Program-made: the position numbers and the translations under genes | Notes under the pieces: generated by a model | The model's input: only the letters and a program-made list of their open reading frames with translations | Told to the model about the DNA's origin: nothing | Databases searched by the model: none | In this document: in pieces, positions 42,840-51,037 of the stretch | Layout of the letters: every line of letters begins with the position of its first letter | Numbering within the stretch: the first letter of the stretch is position 1 | NCBI RefSeq assembly: GCF_017948485.1 | Contig: NZ_JAFFSX010000033.1 | Span: 1-64,000 of the forward strand | DNA length: 64,000 nt | Source: Streptomyces sp. GESEQ-35 | GTDB taxonomy: Bacteria; Actinomycetota; Actinomycetes; Streptomycetales; Streptomycetaceae | Reading direction: 5' to 3'

Positions 42840-42872
42840 CACCCCACGACCGAGTTGTACGGTCGTGGGGTG
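42840..42872 (+). promoter_or_regulatory. hairpin containing the SURF1 start codon
   Basis: A perfect 13-base stem, 42840-42852 with 42860-42872, and a 7-base AGTTGTA loop. The right arm ends in the GTG start codon of the SURF1 gene (42870-42872). It may terminate transcription from the small zinc gene, hide the SURF1 start, or both. Confidence 0.6.
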
Positions 42873-43667
42873 TACCGCTTCCTGTTGTCCCGGCAGTGGG
42901 TGATCCTCACGCTGGTCGCCCTCCTCCTCATCCCCACGATGATCAGGCTGGGCATCTGGCAGATGCACCGCTACGAGATGCGCACCGCCCGGAACGAACT
43001 CGTCGCCGACGCGCTGACCGCGAAGCCGGTACCCGTGGAGAAGCTGACCTCCCCCGGACACGCCGTCACCACCGACGAGCGGTACCACCGGGTGACCGCG
43101 AAGGGCCGCTTCGACACCGACCACGAGCTCGTCGTCCGCCGCCGCACCAACTCCGACGACGAGGTCGGCTACCACGTCCTGACCCCGTTCGTCCTCGACG
43201 ACGGCAAGGTCCTGCTCGTCAACCGCGGCTGGATCCCTGCGGACAGCCCGAGCCAGACCACGTTCCCCAAGATCCCCGCACCGCCCAGCGGCGAGGTCAC
43301 CGTCACCGGACGGCTGATGCCCGACGAGACGACCGAGGCGAGCGGCATCAAGAATCTCGAGGGCCTGCCGGACCGGCAGATCATGCTGATCAACAGCGCG
43401 CAGGAGGCGCAGCGCCTCGACGCCCAGGTGCTCGGCGGCTACATCGCGCAGACGGCACCCGAGCCGAAGGGCGACACCCCGGAGCTGCTCGGCAGTCCCG
43501 GCAACGAGGACGCGGCGCTGAACTACGCGTACGCCATCCAGTGGTGGCTGTTCTCGGCGGGCGTCCCCATCGGCTGGGTGATCCTGGTCCGCCGCGAGAC
43601 GCGTGAGCGGGCGAAGAAGGAGGACGGGGCGGACGAGACCGCGCCGGCCGAACCCGCGGCGGTGTAG
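42870..43667 (+). CDS. SURF1 family cytochrome oxidase assembly protein
   Basis: A 265-residue membrane protein with one helix at each end (about 10-30 and 225-245) and a large extracytoplasmic middle. SURF1 marks are LGIWQMHRYEMR, RYHRVTAKGRFD, GYHVLTPFVL and VNRGWIPAD. It helps deliver heme a to cytochrome c oxidase. The start chosen is the GTG at 42870 (YRFLLSRQW); the other choice is a TTG at 42855. Both fall in the hairpin described above. Confidence 0.9.
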   Translation: MYRFLLSRQWVILTLVALLLIPTMIRLGIWQMHRYEMRTARNELVADALTAKPVPVEKLTSPGHAVTTDERYHRVTAKGRFDTDHELVVRRRTNSDDEVGYHVLTPFVLDDGKVLLVNRGWIPADSPSQTTFPKIPAPPSGEVTVTGRLMPDETTEASGIKNLEGLPDRQIMLINSAQEAQRLDAQVLGGYIAQTAPEPKGDTPELLGSPGNEDAALNYAYAIQWWLFSAGVPIGWVILVRRETRERAKKEDGADETAPAEPAAV

Positions 43668-43732
43668 ACCGGCCCGTCACTCTCCCGGCCCGGACCGGAT
43701 TGCCCCTCACCCCCGCCGGGAACCCGGAACCC

Positions 43733-45520
43733 GTGCACCCCCGCATCGAGGACTACGCTCTCATCGGCGACGAACAGACGGCGGCCCTGGTCGGCCGGGA
43801 CGGCTCGGTCGACTGGCTGTGCCTCCCCCGCTTCGACTCGGCCGCCTGCTTCGCCAGGCTGCTCGGCGACGAGGAGAACGGCCACTGGCGCATCGCCCCC
43901 AAGGGCGCGAGAGGTCTCTGCACGCGCCGCAGCTATCGCCCGAACACTCTCGTCCTGGACACCGAGTGGGACACCGACGACGGCTCGGTCCGTGTCACCG
44001 ACCTGATGCCGCAGCGCGATATCGCCCCCGATCTCGTACGCATCGTGGAAGGACTCGGCGGCCGGGTAACCGTCCGCAGCTCGCTCCGGCTCCGCTTCGA
44101 CTACGGCTCGATCGTGCCCTGGATGCGCCGCTCCGACGGTCACCACGTGGCCATCGCGGGCCCGGACTCGGCGTGGCTGCGCACCGAGCCCCCGGTGCAC
44201 ACCTGGGGCGAGGACCTCGGCACGCACTCGGAGTTCACGGTCGAGAAGGGCGAGCGGGTCGCCTTCGTCCTGACCTGGCACCCATCGCACGAGCCGCGTC
44301 CGCCGCTCATCGACCCGTACGAGACGCTGGACGCGAGTGTCGAGGACTGGCAGGCCTGGGCGGACCGCTGCCGCTACGACGGCCCCTACAAGGAAGCGGT
44401 CGTACGCTCCCTGATCACCCTCAAGGCCCTCACCTACAAGCCGACCGGCGGCATCGTCGCCGCCCCCACCACCTCGCTCCCCGAGGAGCTGGGCGGCGTA
44501 CGCAACTGGGACTACCGCTACTGCTGGCTGCGCGACTCCACCCTCACCCTGAACGTGGGACTGTCGGCGGGGTACTGGGAGGAGGCCGAGGCGTGGCGCA
44601 ACTGGCTGCTGCGCGCGGTCGCCGGTGACCCGGCCGACCTACAGATCATGTACGGCCTGGCGGGCGAGCGGCGGCTGCCCGAGTTCGAGGTGCCCTGGCT
44701 GTGCGGCTTCGCGGGCTCAGCCCCCGTACGCATCGGCAACCAGGCCGTGGAACAGCTCCAGTTGGATGTGTACGGCGAGGTCATGGACTCGCTGGCGCTG
44801 GCCCGGGACGCGGGACTGTCCACCAAGCCGCACATGTGGGCGATTCAGGTCGCCCTCGTCGAGTGGCTGCGCTCGCACTGGCGGCAGCCGGACGAGGGGC
44901 TGTGGGAGGTGCGCGGCGGCCGCCGTCAGTTCGTGCACTCGAAGGTGATGGTCTGGGTGGCCGCGGACCGGGCGGTGCGCACCCTGGAGAAGAACCCGAA
45001 GCTGGAGGGCGACCTCGACGGCTGGCGCGAGCTGCGCGACGAGGTGCACCGCGAGGTGTGCGAGAAGGGCTACGACGCCGAGCGGAACACCTTCACGCAG
45101 TCCTACGGCTCCCGTGAACTCGACGCCGCGCTGCTGCTCATCCCGCGTGTCGGCTTCCTGCCGCCCGACGACCCGCGCGTCACCGGCACCATCGAGGCGA
45201 TCCGCGCCGAGCTCAGCCATGACGGCTTCCTGCACCGCTACGACACCGACACCGCGCCCGTCGACGGGCTGACGGGCAGCGAGGGCACGTTCCTGGCCTG
45301 CTCGTTCTGGCTCGCGGAGGCGCTGCACATGACGGGGCGTACGCAGGAGGCACGCGAGCTGTTCGAACGGCTGGTGGGGCTCGCCAACGACGTGGGACTG
45401 CTGGCCGAGGAGTACGACCCGGTCGCCGGCCGGCAGCTCGGCAACTTCCCGCAGGCGTTCAGTCACATCGGTCTGGTGAACACCGCCCTCGCCCTGTTCG
45501 GGGGCGACACGGCAGGATAG
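43733..45520 (+). CDS. glycoside hydrolase family 15 protein (glucoamylase/trehalase-like)
   Basis: A 595-residue cytoplasmic hydrolase. The N-terminal HPRIEDYALIGDEQTAALVG and SVDWLCLPRFDS, then the (alpha/alpha)6 barrel with GGVRNWDYRYCWLRDS, typify the GH15 group that includes bacterial trehalases. The trehalose-cleaving role is inferred from the family. The start chosen is the GTG at 43733, because family members begin at HPRIEDY; a TTG at 43700 is in frame. A SDR gene follows after five bases. Confidence 0.88.
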   Translation: MHPRIEDYALIGDEQTAALVGRDGSVDWLCLPRFDSAACFARLLGDEENGHWRIAPKGARGLCTRRSYRPNTLVLDTEWDTDDGSVRVTDLMPQRDIAPDLVRIVEGLGGRVTVRSSLRLRFDYGSIVPWMRRSDGHHVAIAGPDSAWLRTEPPVHTWGEDLGTHSEFTVEKGERVAFVLTWHPSHEPRPPLIDPYETLDASVEDWQAWADRCRYDGPYKEAVVRSLITLKALTYKPTGGIVAAPTTSLPEELGGVRNWDYRYCWLRDSTLTLNVGLSAGYWEEAEAWRNWLLRAVAGDPADLQIMYGLAGERRLPEFEVPWLCGFAGSAPVRIGNQAVEQLQLDVYGEVMDSLALARDAGLSTKPHMWAIQVALVEWLRSHWRQPDEGLWEVRGGRRQFVHSKVMVWVAADRAVRTLEKNPKLEGDLDGWRELRDEVHREVCEKGYDAERNTFTQSYGSRELDAALLLIPRVGFLPPDDPRVTGTIEAIRAELSHDGFLHRYDTDTAPVDGLTGSEGTFLACSFWLAEALHMTGRTQEARELFERLVGLANDVGLLAEEYDPVAGRQLGNFPQAFSHIGLVNTALALFGGDTAG

Positions 45521-45525
45521 GGGCC

Positions 45526-46281
45526 ATGGATCTTGGACTGAAGGACCGGGTGTACGTCGTCACCGGAGCCACCCGTGGGCTGGGCAACGCGGCCGCGCGC
45601 GAGCTCGTCGCCGACGGGGCGAAGGTGATCATCACAGGGCGGGACGCCGAGACTGCCGCCGAGGCCGCCTCCGAGCTGGGGGCGAACGCCGTCGGGGTGG
45701 GCGCGGACAACGCCGACCCGGAGGCGCCGGCGCGTCTCATCGCGGCCGCGCGTGAGCACTTCGGTGGGTTCGACGGGGTTCTGGTGAGCGTCGGCGGTCC
45801 TGCGCCGGGGTTTGCCGCCGACAACACGGACGAGCAGTGGGAGGCGGCGTTCGAGTCGGTGTTCCTCGGGGCGGTCCGGCTTGCGCGGGCGGCGGCCGCG
45901 GAGCTTGATGCCGGGGGCGTCATCGGGTTCGTGCTGTCCGCGTCCGTGCACGAGCCGATTCCGGGGCTGACGATTTCCAACGGGCTGCGGCCGGGTCTTG
46001 CCGGGTTCGCGAAGTCCCTGTCGGACGAGTTGGGCCCGCGCGGGATCAGGGTGGTCGGATTGCTGCCGGCTCGGATCGACACGGATCGCGTGCGCGAGCT
46101 GGACGGGTTGTCGGCGGATCCTGAGGCTACTCGGGCCGCGCACGAGTCTCGGATTCCGTTGCGGCGGTATGGGACTTCGGAGGAGTTCGGGCGAACGGCG
46201 GCTTTTCTGATGTCGCCTGCCGCGTCCTATCTGACGGGGATCATGGTGCCTGTGGATGGCGGAGCACGTCACGGGTTCTGA
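45526..46281 (+). CDS. atypical SDR-family protein lacking the Tyr-x3-Lys motif
   Basis: A 251-residue SDR. The cofactor motif TGATRGLG is intact near residues 13-20 and the C-terminus YLTGIMVPVDGG is normal, but where Y-x3-K should follow the Ser there is ISNGLRP, without Tyr or Lys. An SDR subgroup with such a change is known, so it may be a non-canonical reductase or binding protein. The start is the ATG at 45526 behind TAGGGG. Confidence 0.82.
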   Translation: MDLGLKDRVYVVTGATRGLGNAAARELVADGAKVIITGRDAETAAEAASELGANAVGVGADNADPEAPARLIAAAREHFGGFDGVLVSVGGPAPGFAADNTDEQWEAAFESVFLGAVRLARAAAAELDAGGVIGFVLSASVHEPIPGLTISNGLRPGLAGFAKSLSDELGPRGIRVVGLLPARIDTDRVRELDGLSADPEATRAAHESRIPLRRYGTSEEFGRTAAFLMSPAASYLTGIMVPVDGGARHGF

Positions 46282-46316
46282 TGCATCGTTGCCGGGTGCG
46301 GGTGCGTGGGGGCTGG

Positions 46317-46338
46317 TCGCGCAGTTCCCCGCGCCCCT
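46317..46338. repeat. GC-rich dispersed element, copy 3
   Basis: The same 20-base core as at 3284 and 28443, here without a clean stem. It lies between the convergent SDR and amaP genes, like the other two copies. Confidence 0.72.
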
Positions 46339-46357
46339 TAGGTGCGCTGCTGCCCCG

Positions 46358-46399
46358 TTGGTTTCAAGGCACCCTTTGTTGGTTTCAAGTCACCCTTTC
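46358..46399. repeat. 21-bp tandem repeat at the amaP 3' end
   Basis: TTGGTTTCAAGGCACCCTTT and TTGGTTTCAAGTCACCCTTT are head-to-tail at 46358-46378 and 46379-46399 with few differences. The second copy contains the amaP stop codon. Confidence 0.7.
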
Positions 46400-46972
46400 C
46401 GCGCGGTGCTTGGCTGCCCTCAGTCGTACTTCCGCCGGGAGTGACTCGAGGCCCGCCGAGTCTTTCGCGTGGGCCAGGGCCTGGGTGGTGAGGTGGTTGA
46501 GGGCGTCGCCGGGGTCCACGTGGGGTTCCAGGAGGAGGCGTACGCGGGCTTCGGGGGTGCTGCGGCGGCCGGTGAGTTCAGCGTGGGCGCGGGCGACGCC
46601 GTCCAGTTGGGCTGCGTCGCCGGCCAGTACGCCTTCCAGGGCCCGGCCGCGCAGCAGGGCGCCCTCGCCGTCGCCGGTGTCGACCAGGACCTCGGCCAGG
46701 CGGTGCCGGCGCAGTACGGCGGTCAGCCACCACAGGGCGAGCAGGACGAGGACGGCAAGTACGGCGAGGACGGTCGGCCACCACCAGCCGTCGTCCCGCC
46801 AGCGGGTGCGCTCGGCGTCGTTCAGCAGCACGTCGTGTTGTCCGTCGTGAATCCACCAGGAGGGCGGGTTCAGACCGAGCCCGACGGCGAGCACGGAACC
46901 CCCGATCACCACCAGCAGCAGGCCCACGACCCCGAGCAGCACCCGATTGACGACACTGAGCACCGCGCTCAC
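46385..46972 (-). CDS. amaP: alkaline shock response membrane anchor protein AmaP
   Basis: A 195-residue protein with two membrane helices (VLLGVVGLLLVVIGGSVLAV and VLAVLAVLVLLALWWLTAVL) and an alpha-helical C-terminal half. AmaP tethers Asp23-type proteins to the membrane in Staphylococcus and is named so in Streptomyces. The GTG start at 46972 overlaps the upstream gene by four bases, and the whole Asp23 operon lies upstream. It ends next to a 21-bp tandem repeat. Confidence 0.82.
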   Translation of the reverse strand: MSAVLSVVNRVLLGVVGLLLVVIGGSVLAVGLGLNPPSWWIHDGQHDVLLNDAERTRWRDDGWWWPTVLAVLAVLVLLALWWLTAVLRRHRLAEVLVDTGDGEGALLRGRALEGVLAGDAAQLDGVARAHAELTGRRSTPEARVRLLLEPHVDPGDALNHLTTQALAHAKDSAGLESLPAEVRLRAAKHRAERVT

Positions 46973-47628
46973 CCCTTCCGTCCGGGCCGCCGGACGTGTA
47001 CCGACAGCGCAGGGGCCCGGGCCAGCCCCAGACCCTTGATCGCGTCCGCGAGTGTGGCGTCCAAGTCGGCGCGTACGTCGTCCAGTTCGCGGAAGTGCGA
47101 GACCGCGCGGACGTCGGCCCTGGAGCGGCGCATCCGCACCCTTGCCGACTGCACACCGGACACCTCCATGGCCCGGTCGCGCAGCACGAGGGCGGCCGCG
47201 TCCCGGTGGAGGCCGGCGCGTACGTCGGGGTGGGTGCGCCGCATCGTCAGCACAGCACGCAGGCCGGGAGTGGCCGCGAGCAGGATCAGCCAGAGGCCGA
47301 GAGCCGCGGCGACGCCCGCGCCGACGAGCACCCAGATGTCGTCGAGGGGGCGTTCGGCCAGCTGAACGGCCAGTTCACGGCGCCAGGACATGGCCGGCCG
47401 GTCGGCGCGGACGGCGGCGATGTCGTACAGGAAGGCGCCGGCGACCAGCAGGAGCAGCAGCGCGACGAGGGCGGCCGGGACACGGCGTGCCGACCAGAAG
47501 CGGCCGCCGCTCTCTCCGCCGACGGGTTCGTAGTCCGCCGCGGAGGCGGACTGGCCGAGCCCGCCCTCGTCCGTCTTTTCCAGGACGGGCAGTTGCTGAG
47601 TGCTCTCGGACCCCTGGGCCTCGCTCAT
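46969..47628 (-). CDS. DUF6286 membrane protein in the Asp23 operon
   Basis: A 219-residue protein with two membrane helices (PAALVALLLLLVAGAFLYDI and VLVGAGVAAALGLWLILLAA) and a C-terminal Arg-rich domain with VQSARVRMRRSRADVR. It resembles the DUF6286 family. It overlaps both neighbours by four bases, so it is co-translated with them. The start is the ATG at 47628. Role unknown. Confidence 0.75.
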   Translation of the reverse strand: MSEAQGSESTQQLPVLEKTDEGGLGQSASAADYEPVGGESGGRFWSARRVPAALVALLLLLVAGAFLYDIAAVRADRPAMSWRRELAVQLAERPLDDIWVLVGAGVAAALGLWLILLAATPGLRAVLTMRRTHPDVRAGLHRDAAALVLRDRAMEVSGVQSARVRMRRSRADVRAVSHFRELDDVRADLDATLADAIKGLGLARAPALSVHVRRPGRKG

Positions 47629-48008
47629 TGCGTCCTCCCCTGTGCCACGCCGGGTACCGGTACCGGATGCAGCCGCTCCACCTGTACGGCCACCTCATGT
47701 ACCTCCATGCCCACCAGAGCGACTACCCGCTGTGTGACGTGCCGACGCACGGAGGCGCACTGGTGACCGACGTCGGAGGGGTAGCCGAGGTCGAGGCTGA
47801 CACGGACGCGGACGGTGTCGTGGTGCACGACGACCGAGGCGTGCGGCGGAGCGGCGTCCGGGGGCAGCGCGCCCAGCGCCTCGCGCGCCGCCTGCGAGGC
47901 GATCTTCGCCACGACCCGGTCGGCGATCCGCGTGGCGCCACGTTCTCCGGGCGGTACGGCAGCCCGGGGTCTGCGGAGCTCGGCGGCCCCTGCGCTCACG
48001 GACGTCAC
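47625..48008 (-). CDS. Asp23/Gls24-like protein
   Basis: A 127-residue cytoplasmic protein of the Asp23/Gls24 family. RIADRVVAKIASQAAREAL followed by SVVVHHDTVRVRVSLDLGYP and HVTQRVVALVGMEVHEVAVQVERL match the family order. The start is the GTG at 48008, overlapping the upstream gene as GTGA. Confidence 0.8.
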   Translation of the reverse strand: MTSVSAGAAELRRPRAAVPPGERGATRIADRVVAKIASQAAREALGALPPDAAPPHASVVVHHDTVRVRVSLDLGYPSDVGHQCASVRRHVTQRVVALVGMEVHEVAVQVERLHPVPVPGVAQGRTQ

Positions 48009-48190
48009 CGCCGTCGGTCGTTACGCGAGCGGAAGAAGTCGCCGACGTCCAGGTCTCCCTCCAGGAACCGGCCGACCACGAACCCGATGGCGCCCAGCGC
48101 CGCCACCAGCAGGAAGGCGCCGAACCCGCCGAAGTATCCGGCGAAGCCCAGGGCCATTCCGGCGATCATGCCGATCACAGCCATGCTCAT
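48005..48190 (-). CDS. DUF2273-like small membrane protein
   Basis: A 61-residue protein that is mostly one or two hydrophobic helices (VIGMIAGMALGFAGYFGGFG, FLLVAALGAIGFVVGRFLEG) with a basic tail. DUF2273 proteins sit beside Asp23 genes in other Gram-positive bacteria. The start is the ATG at 48190; it overlaps the downstream gene by four bases. Confidence 0.75.
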   Translation of the reverse strand: MSMAVIGMIAGMALGFAGYFGGFGAFLLVAALGAIGFVVGRFLEGDLDVGDFFRSRNDRRR

Positions 48191-48223
48191 GGTGCGCTCC
48201 TTGGCGGTTCGGTCGCCGACGGG

Positions 48224-48709
48224 TCACTGAATCCGGGGTTCCTGCTCCTCTTCTTCTTCCTCCGGGAGCTTCACATCACTCACGGCGATGTTGACCTCGA
48301 CGACTTCAAGCCCGGTCATCCGCTCGACGGCCGCGATCACGTTCTCGCGCACATCCCGTGCCACATCGGCGATCGACACGCCGTAGTCGACGACGATCTC
48401 CAGATCGAGCGCGGTCTGCACCTCCCCGACCTCGGCCTTCACACCCCGTGTCACGGACTTCGTCCCGCCGGGAACCCGGTCCCGCACGGCTCCGAAGGTC
48501 CGCGACAGCCCACTCCCCATGGCGTGTACGCCCATCACATCCCGGGCTGCCAGCCCGGCGATCTTCTCCACTACCCCGTCGGCGATCGTGGTCCGCCCCC
48601 GGCTCGCCGGTTCCCCGCCCCCGCGTTTGGTCGCCTTACGGGTCTGCACCGGCGGCTCGTTCTCGCCCTCCGGGGTCTGCGTCCGGTTCCGTTCCGTCAT
48701 GTCGGTCAT
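48224..48709 (-). CDS. Asp23/Gls24 family envelope stress protein
   Basis: A 161-residue Asp23 protein, first gene of the operon. The disordered, charged N-terminus is followed by TTIADGVVEKIAGLAARDVMGV, VKAEVGEVQTALDLEIVVDY and VIAAVERMTGLEVVEVNIAVSDV, the Asp23 core, and a Glu-rich tail. Asp23 is a membrane-associated alkaline-shock protein in staphylococci. The start is the ATG at about 48709 with AAAGGGACG upstream; a shorter ATG is nine bases on. A related gene diverges from 48799. Confidence 0.87.
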   Translation of the reverse strand: MTDMTERNRTQTPEGENEPPVQTRKATKRGGGEPASRGRTTIADGVVEKIAGLAARDVMGVHAMGSGLSRTFGAVRDRVPGGTKSVTRGVKAEVGEVQTALDLEIVVDYGVSIADVARDVRENVIAAVERMTGLEVVEVNIAVSDVKLPEEEEEEQEPRIQ

Positions 48710-48798
48710 CGCCGCACGTCCCTTTCGGTCGTAGTCCCCTTCGACCACGGTAAGTGCGGTTCCGCTCTCGCGCGCCGGGGATGCGGCAGGCTGGGGCA

Positions 48799-49512
48799 AT
48801 GACGTCCGACCGGTTGGCGCAGACAGTACGACAGCAGCTGGGGCTGGGCAGACTCGTCCCGCTGGGCGGCCCGCGCGACGGCGCGTGGATCACGGAGAAG
48901 GCGGCCGAGGCGGTACTCCAGCGCGCGGCGGAGGGGGTGCGCGGGGTACGCCTGGGCGCACTGCGGATCGCGCTCACGGATCCGGATGACGCCCAGGAGC
49001 CCGCCGTAGCGCCCCCGCCGAGCGCACTACGGCCCGGCCCGCTCCGTCTGACGGCGGACTTCGCCGCGACACCCTCGGCGCCACTGCCGACGACGGCCGC
49101 CCGCCTGCGCAGCACGCTGGCAACGGCCGCGACGAAACAGCTGGGCCTGACGGTGACGGACGTGGACCTGCGGGTGACGGCCCTGCTGGACGAGGACACA
49201 GGGCCCGCAGCCGTACGACCGCCCGAGCCGAGGGAGGCTTCGGAAGTCCGGGAGGGCGATGAAGCCCGTGTGGCCGAGGCAGCGCTCGGTGTGCCGGGGG
49301 TGACGGCCCTGACGGGCACGCTGGGGCGGGCTGTTCACATCGAGGAACGGCAGGCCGACGACACGACCCTGCCGCACCCTCACGTACGCCTGGAACTGGC
49401 GACAGCCGCGGACCACCGAGCTCTGGACGTGGCCCGAGAGGTCCGCGCGGCGGTGTCGAAGGCGCTGCGGAGCGCCCCGACGGTGGCGGTGCTGGTGACA
49501 GCTGTCACCTGA
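48799..49512 (+). CDS. conserved protein divergent from the Asp23 operon
   Basis: A 237-residue protein annotated in Streptomyces as a nucleopolyhedrovirus P10-family protein, from memory; that name does not tell the function. It contains AAEAVLQRAAEGVRGVRLGAL and VAEAALGVPGVTALTGTLGR, which look like the Asp23 fold repeated twice. No signal peptide. The start is the ATG at 48799. Its position opposite the Asp23 operon suggests a shared envelope-stress role. Confidence 0.7.
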   Translation: MTSDRLAQTVRQQLGLGRLVPLGGPRDGAWITEKAAEAVLQRAAEGVRGVRLGALRIALTDPDDAQEPAVAPPPSALRPGPLRLTADFAATPSAPLPTTAARLRSTLATAATKQLGLTVTDVDLRVTALLDEDTGPAAVRPPEPREASEVREGDEARVAEAALGVPGVTALTGTLGRAVHIEERQADDTTLPHPHVRLELATAADHRALDVAREVRAAVSKALRSAPTVAVLVTAVT

Positions 49513-49521
49513 CCCCGCCGT

Positions 49522-50343
49522 TCATTCGCCCAGCCCTGCCAGCTCCCTGAGCCGCCGAGACTGCGCAGCCCGCTCAGCGGCACACTGCTCCTCGTAGGTC
49601 CGCTCCCCGGCCCCACGCAGCAGCGCCTTCGTCTCGATCACGGCGTCCCGGGGCGCGGCCACGATCGCCGCCGCCAGATCCTGTACGGCCGCGTCCAACT
49701 GCTCACCCGGCACCGCAAGATTGGCCAGCCCTGTGCTCACGGCTTCCTCGGCCGGCACAAAGCGCCCGGTCACGCAGATCTCCAGCGCCCGTGCGTATCC
49801 GACGAGTCCCACCAAGGGATGCGTGCCGGTCAGGTCCGGCACCAAGCCCAGGCTGGTCTCGCGCATGGCGAACTGCACGTCGTCCGCGACGACGCGCAGG
49901 TCGCACGCCAGGGCAAGCTGGAACCCGGCCCCGATGGCATGCCCCTGGACGGCGGCGATGGACACGATGTCGCTCTGCCGCCACCAGGTGAAGCCCTCCT
50001 GGAACCCGGCGATGGACGCGTCCAGCTCGGCGTCGCTGCCGCGCGCGAGGTCGATGAACGACGGCTCGCCCTCGATGCCTTCGGGCGTGAACATCCGTCG
50101 ATCGAGACCGGCGGAGAAGGACTTGCCCTCCCCGCGCAGCACGACCACACGCACGCTGCCCGGCAGCAACCGCCCGGCCTCGCCCAGCGCACGCCACATC
50201 GCGGGGCTCTGCGCATTGCGCTTGGCCGGGTTGGCCAGCGTCACCGTGGCGATCGCGTCGTCGACGGTGAGCAGTACGCCGTCCTTGTCGAGTACGGGAC
50301 CTTCGGGACTTTGGGCAACAACGTCCTGGTCGGGCGAAGCCAT
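49522..50343 (-). CDS. enoyl-CoA hydratase/isomerase (crotonase)
   Basis: A 273-residue crotonase. The oxyanion-hole segments are EGKSFSAGLDRRMF and QGHAIGAGFQLALACDLRV, and the C-terminal part has EEAVSTGLANLAVP. The first catalytic acidic residue is not clear, so it may be an isomerase or thioesterase rather than a hydratase. The start is the ATG at 50343 with GGAGGCG upstream; a frame to 50397 has no support. Confidence 0.87.
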   Translation of the reverse strand: MASPDQDVVAQSPEGPVLDKDGVLLTVDDAIATVTLANPAKRNAQSPAMWRALGEAGRLLPGSVRVVVLRGEGKSFSAGLDRRMFTPEGIEGEPSFIDLARGSDAELDASIAGFQEGFTWWRQSDIVSIAAVQGHAIGAGFQLALACDLRVVADDVQFAMRETSLGLVPDLTGTHPLVGLVGYARALEICVTGRFVPAEEAVSTGLANLAVPGEQLDAAVQDLAAAIVAAPRDAVIETKALLRGAGERTYEEQCAAERAAQSRRLRELAGLGE

Positions 50344-50418
50344 GGAGCGCCTCCGATGAGTGCGGTCATCCTGGATGCCGTACCACACGGTAGGCATCGT
50401 TAAGTGACTGCACAGTAA

Positions 50419-50450
50419 CCACCCGGCCGATCAGTCGACCGACCGGGTGG
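50419..50450 (-). terminator. terminator after the small HTH gene
   Basis: CCACCCGG (50419-50426) pairs with CCGGGTGG (50443-50450) across a 16-base interval, just after the HTH gene stop. Confidence 0.55.
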
Positions 50451-50480
50451 CCACCATCGAAAGCGGTGGGCCGCCCGGGC

Positions 50481-50702
50481 TCAGGACGATGCGGCCTTTT
50501 TGCCTCGCGTCGCCCCGCCACGCCCACGCAGCGTGACGCCCGACTCACTGAGCATCCGGTGTACGAAGCCATACGAGCGACCGGTTTCCTCGGCCAGCGC
50601 TCGGATGCTCGCACCGGAGTCGTACTTCTTCTTCAGGTCTGCCGCGAGCTTGTCGCGCGCGGCGCCGGTTACCCGGCTGCCCTTCTTCAGAGTCTCGGCC
50701 AC
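50481..50702 (-). CDS. small helix-turn-helix DNA-binding protein
   Basis: A 73-residue basic protein. The helix-turn-helix is GASIRALAEETGRSYGFVHRMLSESG (about residues 30-55), with a Lys/Arg-rich tail (RGRGGATRGKKA) resembling an AT-hook-like extension. The target is unknown. The start is the GTG at 50702, chosen for the AGGAGG seven bases upstream. Confidence 0.8.
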   Translation of the reverse strand: MAETLKKGSRVTGAARDKLAADLKKKYDSGASIRALAEETGRSYGFVHRMLSESGVTLRGRGGATRGKKAASS

Positions 50703-50904
50703 CCGTGCCTCCTCATGGGAAGTGCGCTCTGGTCCCCTCATGATCACCCCTCCGGGCCTTGATGGCCACCCATTCGGCAAGGTCCGTAAGACAGGGTTTT
50801 GACGACAGGAGCGCATCCCCACATACGGAATCTGTGATTCCGCAGAGAACTGTCCGTACGGCCGAACGGGTTGTTCCGCGAAGTGCCTGGTCAGAGAAGC
50901 AGGA

Positions 50905-50937
50905 CGGCCGAGCCCTTGTCGATAAAGGGCTCGGCCG
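50905..50937 (-). terminator. ABC-F terminator
   Basis: A perfect 13-base stem (CGGCCGAGCCCTT at 50905-50917 with 50925-50937) with a 7-base loop, downstream of the ABC-F stop at 51038. The stretch 50823-51037 otherwise shows nothing. Confidence 0.75.
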
Positions 50938-51037
50938 GTAAATCGATGTAGGACACACCTCGGTACGAGGAGATCTCACACAGATGATGGATCAAGGATG
51001 AGCCGAATGATCCATACGCTGTGGATCACGCATTCGA

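Noticed and set aside
43733..45520. secreted amylase role for the GH15 protein
   Set aside because: There is no signal peptide; a cytoplasmic role such as trehalose cleavage fits better.
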